A DNA stretch of 64,000 nt from UMGS1590 sp963558655. Its GTDB lineage: Bacteria > Bacillota > Peptococcia > Peptococcales > Peptococcaceae. The notes beneath the pieces are model-generated. The model was not told the DNA's origin. It saw only the letters and a program-made list of their open reading frames with translations, and searched no databases. Below are positions 36,450-44,055 of the stretch, piece by piece. A program made the position numbers and the translations under genes. The DNA lies in the NCBI GenBank assembly GCA_963558655.1, contig CAUWHJ010000002.1:104926-168925 (forward strand), written 5' to 3'. Every line of letters begins with the position of its first letter. Positions within the stretch are counted from its first letter, which is position 1.

Positions 36450-36977
36450 TCATAATTGCCCTAAAACCGACAATGCCTGTTCACGAATCAGCACTTGACC
36501 GTGTTCGTCCAAAAACGCTTTACTCATTTGAGAAATTTCGCCATATTCTACAAAGTGTCCACGTGCTTCCTCTGCTATGCTGTTGACATCTTGCACATAC
36601 AGCCCATAGCGATCACGGTATTTGTACAATACGCTGTCGCAATGTGCAGCTTCACAAACAAGTTTTGCCAGTTCAATCACATCATCCAGGGCTTTGAACT
36701 CAAAAACAGCCCATGGCTCAAGTGCCGGTAAGTCGGGCGCAAACATTTCAAAATTGATGTCTTCGCTGTTGACTTTGGTAATGGTCATAATCATGCTTTC
36801 TTCGGAAAGCGGAAATGCTTCTACCATTAAGCTGGTGTTATGCATCACTTCAAAACCAAACTGTTTTTTGGCTTGCTCAATGATGTCTTTGAAAAGGGCA
36901 CGCATATCTCTTCCAAACATATCATTGCGCGTGACAATGATTTGCAGTTGATTGTCATTAACCAGATTTAATTTCAT
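36450..36977 (-). CDS. mecA: MecA-like adaptor protein
   Basis: 175 residues with the negative-regulator-of-competence (MecA/YpbH) pattern: an N-terminal substrate-binding part (MKLNLVNDNQLQIIVTRNDM, FKDIIEQAKKQFGFEV) and a C-terminal ferredoxin-like fold (WAVFEFKALDDVIELAKLV, SVLYKYRDRYGLYV) that would bind ClpC. MecA is usually ~215 residues; the shortened linker places this among the smaller clostridial relatives. GGAGG precedes the ATG. A ClpC link is inferred from the family. Confidence 0.8.
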   Translation of the reverse strand: MKLNLVNDNQLQIIVTRNDMFGRDMRALFKDIIEQAKKQFGFEVMHNTSLMVEAFPLSEESMIMTITKVNSEDINFEMFAPDLPALEPWAVFEFKALDDVIELAKLVCEAAHCDSVLYKYRDRYGLYVQDVNSIAEEARGHFVEYGEISQMSKAFLDEHGQVLIREQALSVLGQL

Positions 36978-37010
36978 GGTGCGGCCTCCTTCTCATTAAG
37001 TGCTGCAAGA

Positions 37011-38054
37011 TTATTTTTTCATACTCATAACATACTCGGAAAAAGGTAATTGTGCAACCGCATTTAGCCCATAACCGGCAAATTCATTTCTATCGTATTT
37101 ATAAGCGGCGGCTGCGCCAATCATCGCTGCATTGTCGGTACAGAGCGAAAGCGGTGGATAGTAAAGTTTGTAGCCTAAGTTTTGGCACTGTGTTTCAAAC
37201 TGTGTGCGGATACGTGAATTAGCCGATACGCCACCTGCCAGAAGCAGGGTGTGAATATCATGCTCCTGCATGGCTTGAAGCGTGTGGTCCACCAAAACAT
37301 CCACCACAGCTTCCTGAAAGCTGGCGGCAATGTCGGCACGCTGAACGGCCTTCTGTTTCATCTCTGCCTGATTCAGGTAATTCAGCACGGCAGATTTCAA
37401 ACCGCTGAAGCTGAAGTTCAACGGCTGATCGAGTTTAGCACGTGGAAAGGCGATGGCTTGCGGGTTTCCTTCCTTAGCAAGTGCGTCAATTTTTGGCCCT
37501 CCCGGATAACCCAAGCCAATGGCACGAGCTACTTTGTCAAAAGCTTCGCCAGCTGCATCGTCCACTGTTTGCCCAAGGATTTCATAGTGACCATGAGCAG
37601 CAATTTTAACGATGTTGGTATGCCCACCAGAAACCACCAGACAGATGCAAGGCAAGGTAATGTCCGGATTGGCTAAAAAGTTGGCATAGATATGCCCTTC
37701 GATGTGGTGAACGCCAATGAGCGGTTTCTCTATGGCGTAGGCCAACCCTTTGGCGGTGCTCAAGCCTACTAACAGGGCGCCAATCAACCCCGGCCCCATG
37801 GTAACAGCCACAGCGTCAAGATCAGCAAAGGTGTAGCCGCTTTCTTTCATAGCCTCTTCAATCACTATATCGATGTATTCTAAATGTTTGCGTGAAGCCA
37901 CTTCTGGCACCACGCCACCGAATTTTTCATGAATTTTTATCTGTGTGGATACCACATTGGCGCAAATCTCGCAACCATCTTTAATCACTGCACAGGCTGT
38001 TTCATCGCAGCTTGATTCGATGGCCAGGATCACGCTTTTCAGTTGTTCAGTCAT
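37011..38054 (-). CDS. tsaD: TsaD, tRNA t6A37 threonylcarbamoyltransferase
   Basis: 347 residues. ASKHA ATPase fold with ILAIESSCDETACAV at the start, the metal-binding HxxxH in VHHIEGHIYA (~112), GGHTNIV, and LLAGGVSANS. It transfers threonylcarbamoyl to A37 of ANN-decoding tRNAs, with TsaB and TsaE encoded just upstream. It overlaps rimI by 8 bases. Confidence 0.97.
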   Translation of the reverse strand: MTEQLKSVILAIESSCDETACAVIKDGCEICANVVSTQIKIHEKFGGVVPEVASRKHLEYIDIVIEEAMKESGYTFADLDAVAVTMGPGLIGALLVGLSTAKGLAYAIEKPLIGVHHIEGHIYANFLANPDITLPCICLVVSGGHTNIVKIAAHGHYEILGQTVDDAAGEAFDKVARAIGLGYPGGPKIDALAKEGNPQAIAFPRAKLDQPLNFSFSGLKSAVLNYLNQAEMKQKAVQRADIAASFQEAVVDVLVDHTLQAMQEHDIHTLLLAGGVSANSRIRTQFETQCQNLGYKLYYPPLSLCTDNAAMIGAAAAYKYDRNEFAGYGLNAVAQLPFSEYVMSMKK

Positions 38055-38490
38055 CGTTTTCCCTCTTCCATTCCATCATGAGCGCATCGCTGCCATCATT
38101 ATAGTAAGCTGGACGTGTGCTGAAAACCACAAATCCGCTGGCATGATACAAACGTATAGCCGCCTGGTTATGTGCGCTGACTTCCAACAAACAACGCTCC
38201 AGTTTGAGGTGTTCTTTAAGCAGCGCCAGCAGCGTTTTGCCAAAATTTTTTCTGCGCTGTGCTTGCGCTATGCCCAAGCGTTCTATCTCCGCTTCTCTGT
38301 CAATACAGGTAACAATGCTGTAACCAAGCATCTGTTCCTCTTGATCTTGAAGCAGATAGGCACTGCGAACAGGGGCTTCTAAAAAGGCCGCTAAGGTTTC
38401 TTGCGACCAGGCGTCCTCACCAAAGCAATCTTTTTCCAGTGTTGCCAACGTTTTTAGGGCAGTCGCATCGCATACTTTTTCAATCTTCAA
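38047..38490 (-). CDS. rimI: RimI-like ribosomal protein N-acetyltransferase
   Basis: 147 residues with a GNAT fold: YSIVTCIDREAEIERLGIAQAQRRKNFGKTLLA in outline, acetyl-CoA loop QRRKNFGKTLL and LLEVSAHNQAAIRLYHASGF. The best start is TTG at 38490, with GGAG six bases upstream and its codon inside the 3' end of tsaB; no in-frame ATG fits the domain. It acetylates the N-terminus of S18 (and possibly other proteins). The tsaB-rimI-tsaD order is widely conserved. Confidence 0.9.
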   Translation of the reverse strand: MKIEKVCDATALKTLATLEKDCFGEDAWSQETLAAFLEAPVRSAYLLQDQEEQMLGYSIVTCIDREAEIERLGIAQAQRRKNFGKTLLALLKEHLKLERCLLEVSAHNQAAIRLYHASGFVVFSTRPAYYNDGSDALMMEWKRENDD

Positions 38491-39205
38491 GGTTTTCTCC
38501 TGAATGCGCTTCCCGCCACTTGATGACAGCTTCAGATTCACGCAGATACATCGGTTCCACGCGCATACCGTGCCCGTCTTGCCAATCACTTGCCATCTGC
38601 TCTGCAAGGAGGGCAAGCATATCAGCACACACATATTTGCGACAGCCCGTGGCGAGAAGTGCTTGCGAACCCAGCGTTTGGCGCACTTCTTCTGAGAAAA
38701 CATCTACACCATCGCCGGTAAAGTAGATGGCTGGCTGACCGTCTACGTTTTTGAGTGCTGTCAAAAGATCGGCTAAGGCAATGGCTTGATAATCGCTCTC
38801 ACGAACAATACATTTGCCATCGGAACGGTACACTGCTGTGTACACTTGCTGTCTGCGTGCATTCATGATGGGCACAATGAGCCCTGTCACACCGGCACCG
38901 TTTTGCGCCAGCACGTCCAGCGTAGGCACAGGAATGAGTGGTTTATGCAAGCCCAACGCCATGCCTTTAGCAGTGGAAAAACCAATACGCAGTCCTGTAA
39001 AAGAGCCCGGGCCTGCCGTGATAGCAATAGCATCCAGCTCGTTCACAGATACACCTGTAAGCTGCATGAGGTCATTGACGGCTGGCAATAACTGTTCGGA
39101 ATGGGTGAGCCCAATATTGAGTTGTGTGTGTGCCAAAATGACGCCCTCTCTGGAAAGTGCAACAGCACCCGAGGAGCTGGCTGTATCAAAGGCTAAAATA
39201 GTCAT
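38480..39205 (-). CDS. tsaB: TsaB, partner of TsaD in t6A synthesis
   Basis: 241 residues. ILAFDTASSSGAVAL opening, GLTHSEQLLPAV, and ITAGPGSFTGLRIGFSTAKGMA in part, the TsaB hallmark. It is an inactive TsaD paralogue that forms the TsaBDE complex. It overlaps tsaE by 20 bases and rimI by 11. Confidence 0.96.
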   Translation of the reverse strand: MTILAFDTASSSGAVALSREGVILAHTQLNIGLTHSEQLLPAVNDLMQLTGVSVNELDAIAITAGPGSFTGLRIGFSTAKGMALGLHKPLIPVPTLDVLAQNGAGVTGLIVPIMNARRQQVYTAVYRSDGKCIVRESDYQAIALADLLTALKNVDGQPAIYFTGDGVDVFSEEVRQTLGSQALLATGCRKYVCADMLALLAEQMASDWQDGHGMRVEPMYLRESEAVIKWREAHSGENLED

Positions 39206-39644
39206 TGTATGCTTCCTTTATATGATTCATGCTGCCGTGAATATCAAGATGCACGGTGCGCCCCTCCCCAGCTTGACTCAATGTGAGACGTGCAAAGGTA
39301 TCCGGTAAAAGCGGCATGGCAATCTGCGGCCATTCAATCACAGAAACGCCGTTGCCGAAAAAATATTCTTCAACGCCAAGGTCGTAGAGTTGTGCTTCCT
39401 CTTCGACGCGGTAAAGATCCATGTGATAGAGTGGCAAAGTGCCAGAAAAGTATTCGTTGATGATGACAAAGGTTGGGCTGTTTACATATTCACTCACACC
39501 CAAGCCTTTGGCCAAACCTTGGGTAAAGGTGGTTTTGCCAGCACCAAGATCCCCTTCTAATAAGAGAATGTCACCTGCTTTGAGGGCACGCCCCAGGGCT
39601 TCACCCAAGGCCAGCGTGTCTTCGTAAGAGTGTAATTGCTCCAT
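39186..39644 (-). CDS. tsaE: TsaE, ATPase of t6A synthesis
   Basis: 152 residues. P-loop GDLGAGKTTFTQGLA (~32-46), SPTFVIINEY and LYHMDLYRV. It resets the TsaBD complex by ATP hydrolysis. AAAGGA precedes the ATG. A strong terminator separates it from the tRNA upstream, so it needs readthrough or its own promoter, which I could not pin down. Confidence 0.96.
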   Translation of the reverse strand: MEQLHSYEDTLALGEALGRALKAGDILLLEGDLGAGKTTFTQGLAKGLGVSEYVNSPTFVIINEYFSGTLPLYHMDLYRVEEEAQLYDLGVEEYFFGNGVSVIEWPQIAMPLLPDTFARLTLSQAGEGRTVHLDIHGSMNHIKEAYNDYFSL

Positions 39645-39666
39645 GATGTGTCCTTTCTGCGAAACA

Positions 39667-39700
39667 AAAAAGGCGTTTCAGAGTTCTGAAACACCTTTTT
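39667..39700. terminator. terminator after the tRNA gene
   Basis: A-run AAAAAAGG, stem GTTTCAGA / TGAAAC with flanking AAAAAGG / CCTTTTT pairing. It lies 3 bases past the tRNA 3' end on the minus strand. Confidence 0.85.
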
Positions 39701-39702
39701 CA

Positions 39703-39774
39703 TGGGCCCACTTGGCATCGAACCAAGGACCGTCCGGTTATGAGCCGGATGCTCTGCCGCTGAGCTATAGGCCC
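39703..39774 (-). tRNA. tRNA with anticodon CAU (Met, or Ile2 if lysidinylated)
   Basis: 72 nt clover leaf: acceptor GGGCCTA / TGGGCCC, D-stem GCTC/GAGC, anticodon stem TCCGG/CCGGA around CTCATAA, T-arm CTTGG-TTCGATG-CCAAG, discriminator A. CCA is not encoded. It lacks initiator features (the first acceptor pair is G-C). Elongator Met is the default call; the CAU anticodon could instead be modified by TilS to read AUA. Confidence 0.93.
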
Positions 39775-39795
39775 ATGACGCCATGCATCCTATAT

Positions 39796-39824
39796 AGTAT
39801 AGCAAGGGTTGCCATACTAGTCAA
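39796..39824 (-). promoter_or_regulatory. sigma-A promoter of the tRNA gene, inside the rpoD 3' end
   Basis: Minus-strand TTGACT (39819-39824), 17-base spacer, TATACT (39796-39801), starting about 15 bases before the tRNA. The -35 box overlaps the last codons and stop of rpoD. Confidence 0.72.
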
Positions 39825-40950
39825 GATAATCTTTCAGCTTTCGGCTCCGGCTTGGATGTCTCAGTTTGCGTAAAGCTTTTGCTTCAATTTGGCGAATACG
39901 TTCACGGGTTACGCCAAATTCCTGTCCCACTTCTTCCAATGTACGTGAGCGACCATCGTCTAAACCAAAACGCAGACGCAGCACTTTTGCTTCACGTGGA
40001 GTCAGGGTTTCTAACACTTCTTCTAACTGTTCTTTCAGCAGGATGTAGCTGGCTGCTTCATCCGGTGCTTGGGCATCCTCGTCTTCAATAAAGTCACCAA
40101 GATGGCTGTCTTCTTCTTCACCAATCGGCGTTTCCAACGAAACTGGTTCCTGGGCCACTTTCTGAATTTCGCGTACACGATCCGGTGCTAAGTCCATCAC
40201 CGCCCCAATTTGTTCCGGCGTTGGATCGGTTCCCAGCTCTTGCAGAAGCTGGCGTTGAATACGCACAAGTTTATTGATGGTTTCAACCATGTGTACAGGA
40301 ATACGAATGGTGCGTGCCTGGTCGGCAATCGCACGGGTAATGGCTTGACGAATCCACCAGGTGGCATAGGTACTAAATTTGAACCCTTTCTGGTAGTCGA
40401 ATTTTTCAACTGCTTTCAAAAGCCCCAGGTTTCCTTCTTGAATCAAATCCAAAAAGAGCATCCCACGGCCAACATAACGTTTTGCAATGCTGACAACCAG
40501 GCGCAAGTTGGCTTCTGCCAATTTGTTTTTAGCCTCTTCGTCGCCTTCCTGCATCCGTCTGGCCAGTTCCACTTCTTCGTCTGCTTTCAGGAGTGGCACT
40601 CTGCCAATTTCTTTCAAATACATACGCACTGGATCATCAATGCCAACATCATCAGGAATGGTTAAATCCAGCTCTATTTCCTCTTCTGCTTCCACATTGA
40701 TGAAATCGTCATCTGTTGGTTCAATGTCTACATCGTCGGGTTCTGATGGTGCATCTTTAACAAGCAGCCCAAGCTGGTTGAGCTGTTCAAAAAGAATCTC
40801 CATTTCATCCGGCGAAAGCTCCATTTTTCCCAGGGCATCACCAATTTCTTCATAGGTGAGCTCGCCTTTTTTCTGACCAAGAGCCAATAATTGCACAATG
40901 GCTTGCTTCGCGTTTTCTCTTCTGGATCCGTTTTTCGCTTGTTCTGCCAT
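39817..40950 (-). CDS. rpoD: RpoD, primary sigma factor
   Basis: 377 residues. Region 1.1-like start (KQAIVQLLALGQKKGELTYEEI), region 1.2 DPVRMYLKEIG, region 2 with FLDLIQEGNLGLLKAVEKFDY and YATWWIRQAITRA, region 3, and region 4 with TLEEVGQEFGVTRERIRQIEAKA. It directs RNA polymerase to TTGACA/TATAAT promoters like those seen through this window. It abuts dnaG (1-base overlap), the usual macromolecular-synthesis arrangement. Confidence 0.98.
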   Translation of the reverse strand: MAEQAKNGSRRENAKQAIVQLLALGQKKGELTYEEIGDALGKMELSPDEMEILFEQLNQLGLLVKDAPSEPDDVDIEPTDDDFINVEAEEEIELDLTIPDDVGIDDPVRMYLKEIGRVPLLKADEEVELARRMQEGDEEAKNKLAEANLRLVVSIAKRYVGRGMLFLDLIQEGNLGLLKAVEKFDYQKGFKFSTYATWWIRQAITRAIADQARTIRIPVHMVETINKLVRIQRQLLQELGTDPTPEQIGAVMDLAPDRVREIQKVAQEPVSLETPIGEEEDSHLGDFIEDEDAQAPDEAASYILLKEQLEEVLETLTPREAKVLRLRFGLDDGRSRTLEEVGQEFGVTRERIRQIEAKALRKLRHPSRSRKLKDYLD

Positions 40951-42791
40951 TATTGCTTATCTCCTCTCATTCTACCTTCAAACTGCGTTTTCTTCTGACG
41001 TATCGTTTCCAATTCCATCAAAATTTGCTCCATTTCGTCGGCTTGTCCACCCTTCTCTAATGCACCAATTTTATTCAAAAGCGTTCTGTATCGCTGGTTC
41101 AGCAGAAGGTATTGCTGTCTAGCGATGGTTTGTTCAAAAATTTCTTTGTTCGTTTCTTTCGGCTGATTGTCTTGTAAAATTCCTGTATGCTGCATACAAC
41201 CCGCTGCAAAAAGACTGCTCAGCGACGCATCTAAGCGCAGTGCATCAATGCGCCCGTCTTGCTTGTACTGTTCGCAAAAGGCTTCATAGACAGCACGCAA
41301 GTCAGACGAAAAGAGACTAGAGCCACCCTCTGCTTCCAATTTATCGCAAAGACTGGGATCGTTTACAATACATTCCAACAGCACCACGTCGTTTTTCGGA
41401 AAAAGAACAGGCTTTTTCGGTGTTTGCTCCGGTGTGTTGTCTTCCATTTTTTGATAATGGCTGCGTCTTGCACCATCACGCCGGAAAGCGTTCAGTTCCG
41501 TTTTAATGGCTTGTTCACTGAGAAACAGTGCATCGGCAGTATGCCGTATGGCCATATCCAATTCCGCAGCATGACGCATGGCAGCCAAATGCGGCAAAAG
41601 CTCGTTTAAGACAGCCAGTTTTTGTTCCATCGTTTCGCCTGGGTGTTTGTTCATCGCCTGATGCAAACGATAGGTATAGCCATTTTCAGCTTTTCCCAAA
41701 AGCGTACGAAAAGCATCAACGCCATAGGCCTTGATGTATTCATCCGGATCTTTTCCTTCCGGAATACTCAGTATCTGCGCTTTAGCACCAGCGTGTTCAA
41801 TCAGTTCGATGGAGCGCAAGGTGGCACGCACCCCGGCTGCATCACCATCAAAGGCAGTGATGAAATTGTAAGTGTAGCGCATGAGAAGCTTCACCTGGTC
41901 TTCTGTCAGTGCTGTGCCAAGCGGCGCCACCACGTTTTGAACACCAGCCTGGTGACAGGCAATAACATCCATGTAACCTTCCACAATGATGACTTGATCG
42001 GCAGCACGAATGGCTGGTTTTGCTAAATCAAGCCCGTAAACCATGTGCCCTTTGTGGAAAACAGTGCTGTCCTGCGAGTTGATGTATTTCTGCGGTGCTT
42101 TTTCTGCGTCAATAATGCGCCCACCAAAAGCGACAACATGACCGTTGGCATCTTTAATAGGAAACATCAATCTGTCACGAAAGCGGTCGTAGCAGCCACT
42201 TGCATTGTTGCGCGGGCTGACGAGCCCCAATTCAATGAGGTCGTCATCAGATGCGCCTTTCTTTTTCAGGTAGCGATACAGCCCATCCCAGCCTTCCAGA
42301 CAACCACCAAGCTGAAAACGTTCCTGTGTTTCTTTGCTAATCTGGCGTTTATCCAAATACGCATGGTAGATGTGCCCCTGTTTTGCATGGAGCACCGCCT
42401 GATAGTAGTAAGCAGCATAAGCGTTCCAACGCAAGAGACGCTTGCGTTTTTCAAGTGCCTTGCGGTCGCTTGCGCTCAGTTCACGCTCCGGCAGTTTCAC
42501 GCCCACCTCTGCCGCCAGTTTGCGTACTGCTTCCGGAAAAGAGAGATGCTCCATTTCCATAAGAAACTTGAACGCATTGCCGCCAGCATGGCAACTGAAA
42601 CAATAATAAATTTGTTTGCTTGGCGACACAGAAAACGACGGCGTTTTTTCATGATGAAAAGGGCACAAACCGAAAAAGTTCTGCCCTTGTTTTTTTAATG
42701 GTACATAACGACCAACCACATCGACGATGTCTGTGCGTGAGATGATTTCGTCCAGAATATCCTGGGGAATGCGTCCCTTTGATTCGCTCAC
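40950..42791 (-). CDS. dnaG: DnaG primase
   Basis: 613 residues. Zinc-binding CPFHHEKTPSF...CFSCHAGG (~37-62), RNA-polymerase core, Toprim VIIVEGYMDVIA and FDGDAAG, and a C-terminal helicase-binding part. It makes primers at the replication fork. I take the GTG at 42791 as start, with AGGAGG nine bases upstream; the longer ATG frame adds residues unlike DnaG. Confidence 0.96.
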   Translation of the reverse strand: MSESKGRIPQDILDEIISRTDIVDVVGRYVPLKKQGQNFFGLCPFHHEKTPSFSVSPSKQIYYCFSCHAGGNAFKFLMEMEHLSFPEAVRKLAAEVGVKLPERELSASDRKALEKRKRLLRWNAYAAYYYQAVLHAKQGHIYHAYLDKRQISKETQERFQLGGCLEGWDGLYRYLKKKGASDDDLIELGLVSPRNNASGCYDRFRDRLMFPIKDANGHVVAFGGRIIDAEKAPQKYINSQDSTVFHKGHMVYGLDLAKPAIRAADQVIIVEGYMDVIACHQAGVQNVVAPLGTALTEDQVKLLMRYTYNFITAFDGDAAGVRATLRSIELIEHAGAKAQILSIPEGKDPDEYIKAYGVDAFRTLLGKAENGYTYRLHQAMNKHPGETMEQKLAVLNELLPHLAAMRHAAELDMAIRHTADALFLSEQAIKTELNAFRRDGARRSHYQKMEDNTPEQTPKKPVLFPKNDVVLLECIVNDPSLCDKLEAEGGSSLFSSDLRAVYEAFCEQYKQDGRIDALRLDASLSSLFAAGCMQHTGILQDNQPKETNKEIFEQTIARQQYLLLNQRYRTLLNKIGALEKGGQADEMEQILMELETIRQKKTQFEGRMRGDKQ

Positions 42792-42868
42792 AGGAAACCG
42801 CCTCCTTTCACATACGCACAGCAAGTTGTCATCTATCGACAGTCGTCCTATTATAGCACGTTCCAACG

Positions 42869-43924
42869 TCAATGTACAGGGTTTTCATGGATAAAAGAGC
42901 GTGGAATGGTTAAATCTTTGAAGAGTTCCACACAATAATTATCGGTCATGCCAGAAATATAATCCGCCACAGCCCGTTCTTTACCTTCTTTATCGGCAAT
43001 CTGGCGATAAAATTCCGGCATGGCTTCCACGTGTTTCATAAAGTGTTCAAATAAGAATTGTACAATAAAGCTGGCTCGTTCACGTTCCTGTGAACAAATT
43101 TTCCCCTGATACACTTCATCGAACATGAAAGAGCGCAAACCTCTGAGGGCTTTGTCAATCTCTGGACTGAATTGCAAAATGCGTTCGCCCTGCCATTCGG
43201 GTGTCATGATACGCCGCCCCTGTGCAATAAGGTCGTTGACAAGCACCGTGATGCGTTCACTAAGGTTGTGGCCCAAAACATCCGTATAGATGCTTGGCAA
43301 ATCATTCTCGTCAAAAATTCTGGCGCGAATGGTGTCATCAATGTCATGCTGCACATAGGCGATTTTATCGCTGTAACGAATAACCTGCCCTTCCAGTGTG
43401 GCGGCGTGGGTCTCATTTTGACTGAAACCGCTATGATGCAACACGCCATCCAACACTTCCCAAGAGAGGTTCAAGCCCCGCTTTTCTCCATGACGCTCTA
43501 TCTGCGACAACACCCGTACACTATTGATGTTATGTCGAAAGCCATTTTCCATGCAATCATTGAGCACCATTTCACCACAATGTGCAAATGGTGTGTGCCC
43601 AACATCATGCGCCAAAGCGATGGCTTCAATGAGATCACAATTCAAGCAAAGCGCACGGCCAATGGTTTTTGCAATTTGATTCACTTCCAGAGTATGCGTT
43701 AAACGTGTACGATAATGGTCGTTGCCCGGCGAAATAAACACCTGGGTTTTATGCTTGAGGCGACGAAACGCTTTGGAGTGAATCACGCGGTCACGATCAC
43801 GCATAAAGCAAGTGCGTACATCATCCTGTTCTTCGGGACGGTGCCTACCACGGCTTTTGACTGCAAGGCTTGCATAATCGCTTAAAACCATTCGCTCCTG
43901 CTCCTCAATCATTTCTCGAATCAT
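42869..43924 (-). CDS. dgt: dGTPase-like HD-domain triphosphohydrolase
   Basis: 351 residues. HD motif: H in RLTHTLEV, HD in ALAHDVGHTPFAHCGE, and the FRRLKHKTQVFI substrate block. It hydrolyses dNTPs to nucleoside and triphosphate. It precedes dnaG by 77 bases, a common Firmicute arrangement. GGGGG precedes the ATG. Confidence 0.93.
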   Translation of the reverse strand: MIREMIEEQERMVLSDYASLAVKSRGRHRPEEQDDVRTCFMRDRDRVIHSKAFRRLKHKTQVFISPGNDHYRTRLTHTLEVNQIAKTIGRALCLNCDLIEAIALAHDVGHTPFAHCGEMVLNDCMENGFRHNINSVRVLSQIERHGEKRGLNLSWEVLDGVLHHSGFSQNETHAATLEGQVIRYSDKIAYVQHDIDDTIRARIFDENDLPSIYTDVLGHNLSERITVLVNDLIAQGRRIMTPEWQGERILQFSPEIDKALRGLRSFMFDEVYQGKICSQERERASFIVQFLFEHFMKHVEAMPEFYRQIADKEGKERAVADYISGMTDNYCVELFKDLTIPRSFIHENPVH

Positions 43925-43986
43925 GGGTCACAACCCCCTTATTTATGATATTTTCTTGCTTTCATCTTACCGTAAATTTCCACACG

Positions 43987-44025
43987 AAAAAAGGGCTTTT
44001 TACCACAAGATGTGATAAAAAGCCC
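43987..44025 (-). terminator. terminator after ppdK
   Basis: GGGCTTTTTACCACA pairs with TGTGATAAAAAGCCC (one mismatch) and runs into six T on the minus strand, 31 bases after ppdK. Confidence 0.88.
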
Positions 44026-44055
44026 AATACTATTAGCTGGTTGATGCAATTTTGC

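Noticed and set aside
39703..39774. Initiator tRNA-fMet
   Set aside because: The first acceptor pair is G-C, whereas initiators have a mismatch there, and the anticodon stem lacks the three consecutive G-C pairs.
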